Made by a program: the position numbers and the translations under genes
Source of the DNA: Malania oleifera
Taxonomy: Eukaryota; Streptophyta; Magnoliopsida; Santalales; Ximeniaceae
DNA length: 64,000 nt
Direction: 5' to 3'
Assembly (NCBI RefSeq): GCF_029873635.1
Contig: NC_080419.1
Span: 67,037,323-67,101,322 of the forward strand
Shown: piece by piece, positions 34,542 to 45,931 of the stretch
Layout of the letters: each line of letters opens with the position of its first letter
Numbering within the stretch: position 1 is the first letter of the stretch
Notes under the pieces: generated by a model
What the model was told of the DNA's origin: nothing
What the model saw: the letters and a program-made list of their open reading frames with translations, nothing else
Databases searched by the model: none

Positions 34542-36872
34542 TGTTAACCTTATATGTCACGCCCAGTTTTGATTATGACAAATACTCATTATATCTAATG
34601 AGTGTTTAAGACTTTGTGTAGGAACCTTAAATTGCCAAGATTAAGATGGGCACAAAACAAGTGAAGCTTGAAGACCAATTCATATTTATAATTGTAATAT
34701 ATATATTCAGCTGTGTAATTGGTCTGTAATAGTAATTAGGGCTTGTTCTATGTAATAATCACACACCCCACATGCATGGCCTAATACGTAAGCTCATAAT
34801 GCAAATGACCTTAGAAAGACCTTAGGGATTACCCTTTGGTCGACCAACACCAAATTTTTTCGGTGTCTTGAAAAAGACTTAGAAGAGACCCTAGGACACT
34901 CACACACTCACTTGTATACGTCATACTTTTGCTTAGAGTGTTTGTTGCATGATAAAGGACTAAACTACACAAAATATGCAACTTTGGTCGACCAACCTTG
35001 GCAGTTCATTCTACCCCGGTCAACCAAATTTGGCCTGGGTCAACAATTTGACCTCAACCCAATCGACCAAGCCATATAGTTCATTTGTACCCCGGTTGAC
35101 CGAACCTAGGTCCAGGTCAACGGTTGACCATGTGCCGGTCGACTGATTTGAATAATTCAATTAGCCCCCAATCAACCGAAACCTCCTGGGTCAACATTTT
35201 GACCCAAATTGCATTACAATTATCTGGTCGACCGAGGGTCCTTGCGAGAAATCCCAACTATCTGGTAGACCGAATCACCCACTTCAAAATACCCTGGTCG
35301 ACCGAATCTCAAAAAAATGGAAAAATTGCCTCAGACATATACGTCCGGTCGACCAAGTCCCAAGTTCAAAAATGGCCCAGTTGACCGAGCCATATGAACT
35401 TCGGTCGACCGAAAGGGTTCTGGTCGACCGGGTCTCTCGAGTTGCCCTGCATTTTTACCGTGGTCAACTTATTTTTATCTGGGTTAAAATACTTAAAACA
35501 TCATTAATATTTTCCACTAATCTTGGCTATGTCCCCAACGGTTATATTTCATGGGGTGTCTATATATACCCCCTCATTTGGGATTATTAGTAGCAGATTA
35601 GTAGATTTGATTAGGAAAAATTCTTTGAAAAAACCAAAAACCTATAATACTCATTTTCATACTAAAACCACTCATACTTACCTTCTCTTATTGCCAAAAG
35701 TCTTTTGTAAGTTGATTGAGTGATTATTCTCAAAGGTTTGCTCTCCTTGTTGATTTAATTGAAACGATTTTCTTGAGAGCTAAGCCTAAGTGTTCTTAGG
35801 GGGCTTTGTTCATAAGTCTATCCTAAGAAGACTTGCTTAAGCTTCTGAGTATTGCATTTGTGTTGCAATTTCTTAGGAAGCTTGTATTTGTCTTTCGGTT
35901 GCAAAAACACTTTCAAAACATACTCAAATATCTTGTGTGATTTATATTGATATATCTTTGAGAAGATATTTGTGTTTTTAATATAGATCTTTGTTGCAAT
36001 ACTTATTTGCATATCATTTGCTGAATACAAAGACTATATATATTTTGCAAACTGAGCATATACGTCATCTACTATTTATGTGATTGATATATTCTTCAGA
36101 CTGATACATTTGAAACTCACTTGACATCTTTGTGTGAATCTGTTGATTGAATATCTTGTGATACAAAGATTGCTTGTTGAAACTCTCACGCACTCATTAC
36201 ACTGATAGAAAAATATATTTGAGAGTTGAAATACTAAACCACACTGAGCTTACATATTAAATCATTTTGTGGTGTATGTGACTGAGCGTACTTGGGTACA
36301 TATCTGCTTTAAATGAAAACACAATCACTGTACCAAATATATTGATTAAGAAAACACTATTGTATTTCCAGGAGTGGCCTGAAGAGGGAGACTAGCCCTT
36401 TGAAATAGTCCCGGATTGGCTTAGACCTGGTTAGGAAAGTTAGTTGTGTCATCTGGTTAAGGCGTGTAGGTTGAGGTCAGCCCTACTAATTGACTTGGTT
36501 GCAAAGGTTGAGGTCAGCCCTGTGCTAATTTATTTGGTTTGTAATCGGTGCCACTCCACCCTTACGTGAGCCTTTAGTGGAATCCTCAGGCTTGCGAGCT
36601 AGAGGCGGGGACATAGGCACAATTGGCTGAACCCCGATAACATATCATGTGTCTATTTACATTTTCGTACTTTATATTTACCGCACATATATGTTATGGT
36701 ATGAATGATGTGCACGATTTAAATTCTGTATATTTTATTTATCAGCACATTTGGAATTGTGTACAAAGATCCTAGGTTACCAAATCATATTGACCTCTAA
36801 CTTAACCTAGGAGAAAAGTTTAAATTTCCAATTCATCCCCTCCCCCCTCTTGGGAATACACCAATTCTAACA
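34542..36872 (+). repeat. Sirevirus-type solo LTR (2331 bp)
   Basis: Starts TGTTAACCTTATATG and ends ATTCTAACA, giving a TGTTA/TAACA inverted repeat. The flanks CTTCA and CTTCT form an imperfect duplication, and the Tekay-2 LTR sequence continues across it (compare 42751-42790). Many GGTCGACC-cored dyads lie at 34980-35430, including CGGTCGACCG at 35402-35411. A TATATATACCCCC promoter-like motif lies at about 35563. No internal region is present. Confidence 0.87.
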
Positions 36873-37233
36873 CTTCTTATCGTTGAACCGACGAAGAACA
36901 AAGCCAAAATCGAAGAGAGGAGTGGAGAACGATTTTTTGGGTGAGAAAGGAAAGTTGCATGCAGAAATCTCGCCGAAAACTCAAGTTTGAGCTATTTATA
37001 CACCTGCCTTCATCAATGAGACTCGTCACTTCATCAAGTCCAAGTAGAGAGTTCGTCGACGAACACTTATTTATCGTCGACGAATTTCAGGCCCTGTAAC
37101 AGCCCTCTCGGTAATTTCTTGTTGACGAGACGTGTGGCATGCGACGAATTGAATAGTGAGTTCGTCGACGAACCTTGCAATTTCTCCTTTTTGAATTTCC
37201 TTTTCCTCCCTTATAATTCTTCGGTTCTCTACA

Positions 37234-37516
37234 TTGCCCCCTCCTTATAAAAATTTCGTCCTCAAAATTTACTATCTGTATTAAACAACATCCCTTATAG
37301 AGAAAATGGCTACTTATTTATTTACTTACCCTCACTTATGGTGGAGGAATACCGTGATTACATTTAGGGTTCCGGGAGATTACAATGCATAAACAAAAAT
37401 TCTCCCAAAACCAAAATACTACTTATTCTATAACCTACCATACTATCCACACATATATCATCTTGCTTTTCATAAAATTAAACCATACTACATTTACTTT
37501 ATTCGTATACCTAGTG
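37234..37516 (-). other. Tekay-2 3' untranslated region with polypurine tract
   Basis: On the minus strand this ends in AAGGAGGGGGCAA directly before the 3' LTR, preceded by a TTTTGAGGACGAAATTTT motif like that of the first Tekay. It is non-coding. Confidence 0.75.
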
Positions 37517-38575
37517 TTAAACTCTACTAAATAAGTGTGGGTATTTCTGTCGTATCCGCTCCTCAAGCTCCCATAAGGCTTCCTCTACCGCATGATTTCT
37601 CCACAGGACTTTCACTAATGGAATCCTCTTATTGTGCAATTCATGTTCCTTCCTATTCAGAATTTGCATTAGAGTTTCTTCATAAGCCAGAATATCACTG
37701 AGTTCTAACTCAGCATAACTGATGACATGGTAGGGATTTAGGACGTATTTATTTAACATGGAAACATGAAATACGCCGTGAATTCTAAATAAAGTTGTTG
37801 GTGAAGCCAGTCGGTAGGCAACTGACCCAACTCTTTCAAGAATCTCGAAAGGGCTAATGAACCTAGGGCTCAACTTACCCTTCCTCCCAAACCTCATAAC
37901 TCCCTTCAATGGTGCTATCTTCAAAAACACATGGTTCCCAACTTCAAATTCCAACTCCCAATGGCGCGTATCGGTGTAGCTTTTCTGTCAACTCTGAGCT
38001 GTACTTATTCTTTCTTTAATGAGTCAAACTTTGTCGTAGGCTTGCTGCACTATTTCTGGTCCCAACACTCGCCTTTCACCCATCTCATCCCATTATAAAG
38101 GAGAATAACACCTCCTACCATAAGGCGCCTCATAAGGTGTCATGTCAATGCTGGCATGATAGCTATTATTGCATGCGGTAAACGTGTCACAAAATCCATA
38201 GATACATGATCCTACTTCCACTCTGGGATCTAAAGAGGCTGCAACTGGCCCGCTGGCCTCTGGTGCTTAGCCTTTACCTATTGGCACGTTAGACACTGCT
38301 ACACAAACTCAAAAATTTCCCTCTTCATGCCGCTCCACCAGTAAGACTCCCACAGATCCCTATACATTTTAGTACTACCTAGATGAACTGTGTACAAGGA
38401 CCTGTGAGCCTCCTCTAAAATCATCCTTATGATATCAGCATTTGCAGTCACACATAATTTGGTATGGAACCACAGAGCTCCATCATCTGAAATACTAAAC
38501 TCCCCCCATGTCTGTCATGCACATTAGTTATCAGTTCTGCTAATTCTGTGTCATCCCTCTAAGCAATCTGAAGTA
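37517..38575 (-). pseudogene. Tekay-2 integrase remnant and chromodomain-like tail
   Basis: The minus strand has an intact 145-residue frame (37954-37517) with GKLSPRFISPFEILE, the ILNRKEHELHNKRIPLVKV tail, LWRNH and WELEERIRQKYP. Right of it are decayed integrase parts. The frame passes from the zinc region straight to MDFVTRLP and then, at about 38175, to a NNSYHASIDMTPYE segment. The intervening ~390 bases that hold the second catalytic Asp in the first Tekay are gone. A second junction at about 38570 joins pre-integrase sequence directly to RT. Confidence 0.85.
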
Positions 38576-39235
38576 CCAGCCGTAAGTGTGCCTCATGCTC
38601 CTCAAAATTCCTTGAATAGACCATTATATCATCAATGAAAACCACAACAAACCAGTCTAAATACTGATGAAAGATTCCATTCATCAAATCCATGAATACT
38701 ATAAGAGCATTTGTCATACCAAATCATAATGTCCATATCTGGTCTTGAACGTTGTCTTTGAGATGTCTTCTGCTTTTACTTTCACCTAGTGGTAACCTGA
38801 TTCAAGGTAAATCTTGGAATAGTCCCGCGTACCCTGAAGCTGGTCAAATAGATCATTTATACGGGGTAGATGATACTTGTTCTAAATTGTCACCTTATTA
38901 ATTTCCCTATAATCTATACACATCATCATAGACTCGTCCTTCTTCTTTACAAATAACACTGGAGCTCCCTATGGTAATACTTTAGGCTGAATAAATCTTT
39001 TATTCAATAGATCTTGTAGTTGGTCCTTTAATTCCCTCAATTCTGCTGGAGCCAGTCGACAAGGAGCTTTAGAGATCAATGTCATCCCGAGAAATAAATC
39101 GATAGTGAAATCTACCTCGCGGTCAGGAGGCAATCCTAAAAATTCTTCTAGGAAAACATTTGGAAACTCCTTAACCATTGGTGTATTACGAAGCTTGAAT
39201 TCATTTCCTGACACCTCCTTTACAAAAACTATAAA
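38570..39235 (-). pseudogene. Tekay-2 reverse transcriptase remnant
   Basis: The minus strand shows [20 protein letters not shown] (39110-39170), [13 protein letters not shown] (about 38970-39010), CIDYREINK (about 38900) and [18 protein letters not shown] (about 38570-38625). Right after this segment the sequence switches to the pre-integrase region, so the RT thumb and all of RNase H are deleted. Stops are also present. Confidence 0.85.
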
Positions 39236-40758
39236 CCCCTAACAATCATCTAGGAGTAGCCTTCTCACTTGCATAGCTGAAACTAACTGAGGTGGGGAAC
39301 ACACCTGCGACCCCACAAACTTGAATTCTTGCTTGCCTGGTGGTTTGCAGACCACCTCTTTCAAATGACAATCAATATTAGCATAGTAAGCTGCTAGCGA
39401 ATCCATACCTAGTATTACATCGAACCCATGCATGTGAAGTAAAATTAGATCAGAAAGTAGTACTTTCCCTTAAATTTCTATGGGATAACCTCTGAGCACT
39501 CTATGACACTTTACCACTGAACCATCTAGTGAAGTTCTTGACATTTCTACATCTAATAATTGGGTCTCGCCTCCAGACAATTTAATGAAATTCGAAGACA
39601 AAAAATAATGAGTTGCACTCAAATCAAATAAAACAATAGCATGGCATGAAAAAATAGTAAAGGTACCTATCACGACGTCTACGGCAGTTTCAGCGTCTCC
39701 TGGCATCAGAGCATAAACCCTCGCTGGGGCTGCATTCGTCTGTTGACCTCCACGAGGCACCTGGTAACCTCCCCTGAATTGCCTACGAGTAAGAGCAGTA
39801 CCAATAGGTGTAGGGCAATCTAGTGCCAGATGCCTCGATCCTCCACAACGATAACATACACCTCTCCCTGCTCGGCACTCCCCAAGATGCCTCTTTCCAC
39901 ATATCTGACATACAAAGTAGGTCTGAGCACCCTAAACCTCACGGCCCCCAATCTCCTACCTCTGACCTTTGCCGTAATTTTCTCTCCTCCACTAACCTCG
40001 ACCAAAGCCCTATTGGAAGCCTGAAGGTATGGACCTCTTCTTCTGTCTCTGCTCCTCTGCACCCAACCACTCATCGGCCTCAACCAAAGCTACTCTATCA
40101 ACTAACTCAGCAAAGTCTTGTATTTTCAACACCATAACTTTCCTGTAGATCTCACACCTCAATCCTCTTTCAAACTGTCTTTCTTTCTTTGCTTCGTCGG
40201 GTATGATTAATGGGGCGAAGCGGGACAACTTGATAAACCTCGCTACGTACTGCTGGACCAATTTCTATCCTTGCTTCAAATTCGAGAACTCTTCCACTTT
40301 AATTTCCCTAACAGTGGCTGGGAAATATCTGTCAAAGAATAATTCTTTAAATCGGTCCCATGTTATAACTATCGGCGTCATCCTCTGCTGCTCCAGAAGT
40401 TTCACCGCAATCCACCACCTCTCAGCCTCCCCTATTAGTTTATAGGTGGCGAAGAGGACCCTCTACTCCTTCGTGCACTGCAATACTACCAAAACTTTCT
40501 CGATCTCCTTCATCCAATTATTGGCAGTTGTAGGATCAACTCCTCCTAAAAATGCCAAAGGATTCATCTTGGTAAATTTATCTATTGTGCACCCATGGCT
40601 TGCAAATGGGCCTCCCTGCTCTCTGGAGCTCCTAGCGATCTCAGCCATAATCTGCTGAGCCACACTGCATAATACCGCATCAGATCAACCCCACCAGCAT
40701 TCGAGGGCCCTACACTTTCACTACCACTCGCATGGGAACTACCTCCTCTAGGGTCCAT
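39236..40758 (-). pseudogene. Tekay-2 gag and protease, broken
   Basis: Start ATG at 40758 gives MDPRGGSSHASG, parallel to the first Tekay. Fragments with FLGGVDPTTANNWM (about 40530-40560), FARLIKLSRFAP-like sequence (about 40215), a Cys/His region near 39840-39910 that is poorly preserved, and protease fragments with IVLFDLSATHYF (about 39600-39640), GYPIEI and MHGFDVILGMDSLA. The protease triad reads D-L-S instead of D-S-G. The frames shift repeatedly. Confidence 0.83.
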
Positions 40759-41047
40759 TCTGAAAAGACAATAAACATGACTTAGAGACCATACCTTTAT
40801 AACTTACACATCTAACCAAAATCCCCTACCTTGACATCCTTATATTATTTCAAAATTAAATCCCACACTTTAGAAACACAACCCGCCAATAGTTTACGAT
40901 GACTTTCCTGAAATCGCCACCCCAATAAAGACACAAAACCACCACAGAAGTCCTGCCTCTAAACTATAAAACAAAACCTCAAATCCTTTTCTCATACTCT
41001 GGTATTGTTTCCAATACACGCTAGAGTCTACAGAACCTAACAACCTA

Positions 41048-41060
41048 GGTTCTGATACCA
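41048..41060 (-). promoter_or_regulatory. Primer binding site of Tekay-2
   Basis: The minus strand reads TGGTATCAGAACC, three bases from the LTR end. This is the initiator methionine tRNA type with one likely mutation. Confidence 0.88.
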
Positions 41061-41063
41061 AAC

Positions 41064-43162
41064 TGTAACGACCTGCCTATTTTACCGTAATCATTTTTTC
41101 CATAATAACATTTAATATAATAATCTTGTTTAGCTGATAAGACATAATCCACTCGGACCCATGGGTACTAGGGATATACCTGAAATACAACTATGATACC
41201 TAAGCAACAGAGAACATAAAGACATATACATAACAAGTCATCCAACCAATACAATACCTGAGTTTTACCAAACCTGTCAAATACATATACATATCCCAAA
41301 AAGACTAAAAATGTGCCCTGGGGTCACAATCCAAAAACCTTAGCATAACAACTTACCCTTCTGACAGGGTAGGATAGTCGACCACTAACGCTGCGGAGCT
41401 CTATCCACTCTTCTATCTATGACTCGTGAAATATTTATATAGCTGGTGTGAGACACCCCTCAATAGAGGAAATAAACTAACATCAGTGTATGACAACATG
41501 AGTATTTTCGTGTTACACATATAAACAATATAATAAACATATTTGGTAAAATCTGTCTGTATCAGAACTGAGTAGAACATGATTTTTCATATCATAATAA
41601 AGCATACTAGATTTCTATACATGAAATTCATCTTATATAACTGTACAATGCTGAAATAACACCCAAGATGGATAGCTAACTGATGTCATGTCTTATCCCC
41701 ACATAACTAGGTTGTGCAGCCTGAAGGCGGGACCTAGCAATGGTTGGCCGACCATGCTAGATCAATTATAAGTCTGTAAGTGCAACGGATCTCTCCCACC
41801 TGGTCCCAGATTGCTAAGGGAACAACTCAATTCTACACTGAAGCCACATCAACTACCATCTCCCACACTACTGGTCGTGTGGTAGCACTATCATAATTCT
41901 AAACATATAGCTACGGTATCATGCTCCTGAAACTAAAATAAACCATACCATCCGGGTTCTAATATCATATAATAAGTTTCATATACTGAACATAGAGGTT
42001 TCGTATTTCATAATAATATCTGACATGATAATATTTCATGAATTCTGTCTTATCATACATGATTATGGCATCTGCGCTAACATGAATCACGACATCTGCG
42101 CTGGCACGAATCACGGCATCTGCACCGGCATATTATAATAAAATGAACATAATTTCTCTGTACTGTTTAATATTATAATCATAAAATCATAGTTCCTGTA
42201 TTATTTAATAATTGCTCTGAAAACTATCATATCATGCTTGTTTTGGGAAAACATATTATTTTGATATACATAATTACATGGATATTTAATCTTATGCCAC
42301 ATAGAAATGGGTAACATTCTGAATGTAAAATCTGTTCTAAAATCATAATTTTTGTCAAAACACGTTTAAATCTTATCCCTCTTCATAACGGTATTTCCCA
42401 AACATAATTCTATAATATACATATTTTCCTAAAATTTAATGCTGTAAAATAGTAATTAATTTCATTAAAAATTCTAACTTAGTTTATCCCCTTACCTAAC
42501 TTACTGAGAAGCCAACAAAACATTCAATCCTACAACTGCAGTGTCCCCAACACAACACCCTAAAATTAACATTTCCCCCAATAAAAATTCAGTATAAATT
42601 CATCTAATACCTTTCCTCAGCCCAGAAATACCTAATGCCTTAATAAATATTAAAATAATCAACTTACCCAAATTTTGGGATGGTGCCCAAGTAGGCCTAA
42701 CCAACGATCCACTCAAGCAGATATGGAGAGAATCTTCCCAGGAGTAGCGTGGCAGCTTCAGATTGTAGAACCAGTGAAAAACGAAGCCGAAATCGAAGAG
42801 AGAAGGAGTGGAGGACGATTTTTTGGGTGAGAAAGGAAAGTTGCATGCATAAATCTCGCTGAAAACCTGAGTTTAAGCTATTTATACACTTGCCTTCATC
42901 GACGAGACACGTCACTTCGTCGACGAGGCCAAGTAGAGAGTTCATCGACGAACACTTATTTATCGTCGATGAATTTTAGGTCCTACAACAGCCCTCTTGG
43001 TAATTTCTCATCGACAAGATGTGTGGCATGCGACGAATTTAATAGTGAGTTCATCGATGAAACTGAAGGGTTTGTTGAAAAACCCTGAAATTTCTCCTTT
43101 TTGAATTTCCTTTTCCTCCCTTCTTGTATTATTTAAATACTACAATTCTTTGGGTCTCTACA
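41064..43162 (-). repeat. Tekay-2 5' LTR
   Basis: 2099 bp, uninterrupted, and it defines the original LTR structure. TATA box on the minus strand at 42879-42886, with CGTCGACGA-type dyads at 42895-43060 upstream of it on that strand. The GCATCTGCGC repeats are at about 42068-42125. Confidence 0.92.
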
Positions 43163-43720
43163 GAAACTCTTAACCGTCACTACAAACGCATTATTAGTGA
43201 CGAAAATAAAATAATCACTAATACTTTCATCACAAATAGTGGTTTCCCGCTCAAACTATTGTGCGGAAATATTAGCAACGATTTTTTTGCTATTAGTGAC
43301 GGTTTTTTAAACCATCACTAAAATCCTCATGCAGAACTAAACCCTCTTCCCCTTCATGCTAAAATCCCAAATCCCCCAATATTCCCTCCTCCACAAAACC
43401 CCTCTCCTAAGTCCCTGCACAATCGAAGCCCTCTTCCTTGCACGAAGCCCTCATCTGGTCCTCCCTACACAAAACCCTCCACCGCTATGCACCACCATTG
43501 TCGTATGCACTGCCGCCACTACCCACCGTCGTACGCAGCACCACCGCTACCCACCCCAAGCTACAAGAAGGTATGCCTCCTCCCCCTCCTCCCCATGAGC
43601 TCCATTTTTTGGTTGTTTCTTAAAATTAAGATCATGTTTCCCATCATCTATGAAAATATCTAATGCTATGATATCTATTCTTATCTTTATCATGTTTCCC
43701 ATCATCTGTAAAGTACTTTC
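43163..43720 (+). repeat. CACTA subterminal region and possible first exon
   Basis: 43163-43330 holds CCGTCACTACAAACGC, TTAGTGACGAAAAT, AATCACTAAT and TTAGTGACGGTTTTTTAAACC, the dense short dyads expected inside a CACTA end. It is followed by a C-rich stretch (43340-43600) with open short frames and AAG/GTATGCC at about 43567, a possible splice donor of an untranslated leader. No protein family is recognisable in the short frames. Confidence 0.65.
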
Positions 43721-45064
43721 TGTTGACTTTACAAGTCCAATCCGGTTTTGATAATGACAAATCACTTGGAATTTGATCTGTGCGTTGAGTTTGTGAACAG
43801 GAACCATATTAAGCATGCACGAAAAGATAGCAAGTCATGGAAGCCTTAAAGTAAAGTACACATCTATAGAACTCAAAGAGTATGAGAATCAAGATGTAAG
43901 CGGTAAAGTTCAAGAACATCTTGGGAATGGGTATTTAGAACTCATGTACTTACATTTTCATATAATTTAATTTGAGGCTCAACATAACTTAGAATGAAGT
44001 TATGATTCATGCATTTCATGTATATCATTAGGGGACCTTTCATGGACTTGGAAAAACATTTAAAATCATGGAAAATATGTTTAATAAAAGACCCAAGAAG
44101 GAGAGCAAAGCAGAAATTTAAATTAGAAAAGAAAAATTCAGAAAATGGGGACTTTGGTTGACTGAACTCAACCTCAGTAATCTGAAGAATTTCCTTAGAC
44201 GTGTGAAGAATAAGCTCGAACGTCTGAAGATTTTTGGGTGAAAAACAAAAACTAGCAGAAGCACCTCAGATTACTGAACCTTGACCTCGATTGTCTGAAC
44301 TTGACACTTCGGTCGTCTGGACCTTGACCTTGGTCGTCTAACCCTATGTCCACGTTATTTTTTCAAAGGATAAAAAGGACTTCGGTCTTCTAGGCCCTTG
44401 ACCTCAGTCGTCTGAAATTGCCGGAAAGATTAAAAATTTAATTTTTATTGTGCAAACACGCGAGCTATCTTTTGATCCAATAGTTGAGATCAATTCTAAG
44501 GGTAAGACACTATAAAAACTGATTATCTATACCTTAGTACAAATGAAAATCACAAGAAGATCAACGTAGAGCGAAGAACACATCTTGTTGAATAGAAAAC
44601 TAAGATACATGAGCTGATTGTTGTACGTTTGCTTATGCTCTAGTTTCTACACATCATCTTTGGGAAAATCACCTCAGAAAATCTAAAGAGATTTCTATTA
44701 TACATCTTGTGCTTCAACTTGGTTTGAGGTTTGGTTATTACATTTAGTTTTGTTAAAGAATCTCATATCACCATCTTTTTTGATATTTTTAGAGAAACTT
44801 GATATTGAGTTTTCACATTCATATAAAGATCGTTTTTTATAAACTCAATACTTGAGAAAGTTTTGTATTTGACCATTGATTAAAGTTTCTTTATTCAAGT
44901 GTATTCTTAGTTTAAAGCTGATATTTTTGAATACATCTAAACTATTTGAATATACATATATCCTTAGAAGTACATAACTATCTATATACATATTGAAAGA
45001 TATTTTCTGAAAATCAAATATTAAGTTTGTTGATCTTTGGCATTATCATCTTAGAGATACATAT

Positions 45065-45120
<56 letters not shown>

Positions 45121-45926
45121 TAAGTCAATATTATCAAGATCACATTGAGTTTGAAATATTTAAAGAATATTGTTTGTTTGACAAAGTGTGTTTAGCATCT
45201 TTGTAATCTACAAAGTTATCTTCATATTCAAAGATCTAACCTAAGATCTCCAAAGCATTATTTTTTTTTTTCAAACATTTTTGGGAAAATTGATAAAAAG
45301 GGGTTTGTATGTTAAAGCATATCATACATAAACGATTATATCGTTTCATACATTCTGAGCCTCGAATTTTAACATATGTTAATGTATTAGGAATTTGAAT
45401 TGTACTCACGAGCTTTTTTTTTGGAAGCATTTTTGAGTGTTTTTACAGATTCTATTGTATTCACAATTCGGTGTGTGAACCAGGGTTTGAGGAGAGAGAT
45501 GTATCACTTGTAAGCAGTTGAGTAGGAGGGAGTTGTGCCTTTTGTAAGCAGTGGATTGTAAGGGAAGCTCGTCCCAATTTAAGGAGCAGGGATTTTAGTG
45601 AAATCCTTGAGTGGTTGCTCAAGGCGAGGACATAGGCCGAGTTGGCTGAATCTTGTAAAAACCGCGCTTGTCTTCTCTCTTCCCTTTACTCTTTACTTTC
45701 AGCACTACATTTAAATTGTTCGTATTGCATGTGTAGTTTGAATAACATTGCACACAATTAATTGGGTAATAAGAACTCATTGGTAAATTAAATTTGCTTT
45801 TGTTATAATTCCTTAAAATCGGTTTGCTAAATATACAAGTAGGGATTAAGAGGTAAATAGAGTCAAAGAATTTGAAAATACCCAATTCACCCCCCCCCCC
45901 CTCTTGGGATTACACCTAATTCAACA
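43721..45926 (+). repeat. Sirevirus-type solo LTR (2206 bp), perfect duplication
   Basis: Starts TGTTGACTTTACAAGTCC and ends CTAATTCAACA, flanked by CTTTC on both sides (43716-43720 and 45927-45931). Repeats with a CGGTCGTCTGAA-type unit lie at 44150-44420. An (AT)n microsatellite is at 45073-45115 and a C12 run at 45890-45901. The internal region is entirely absent, so this is a clean LTR-LTR recombination product. Confidence 0.93.
45073..45115 (+). repeat. (AT)n microsatellite
   Basis: About 21 AT units inside the solo LTR. The full Sirevirus LTRs have no expanded tract at the matching place. Confidence 0.95.
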
Positions 45927-45931
45927 CTTTC

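Larger units (their letters stand above)
32477..37233 (-). repeat. Tekay-2 3' LTR, carrying a foldback and a solo LTR
   Basis: Aligns with 41064-43162 once the segments 33964-34350 and 34542-36877 are removed. It includes the repeated GCATCTGCGCC motif at 33480-33545, TATA box (minus) at 36993-37000 and the dyad TTCGTCGACGAA at 37052-37063. Confidence 0.88.
32477..43162 (-). mobile_element. Second Tekay-type element, internally deleted
   Basis: LTRs: left 32477-37233 (containing later insertions) and right 41064-43162. Both begin TGTAA(T/C)GACCTGCC and end CTCTACA on the plus strand. The flanks GAAAT and GAAAC form an imperfect duplication. The interior is ~3.83 kb against ~5.05 kb in the first Tekay. 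RNase H and the integrase catalytic core are missing. The gag order is on the minus strand from the right. It belongs to a different subfamily from the first Tekay, since the LTRs share only blocks such as the CGTCGACGA dyads and the TGAGA(C)ACC(T)CTCAG region. Confidence 0.9.

Noticed and set aside
43356..43623. Pro/His-rich ORFs
   Set aside because: C-rich leader sequence inside the CACTA element. Two overlapping frames are both open because of composition, and no family is recognisable.
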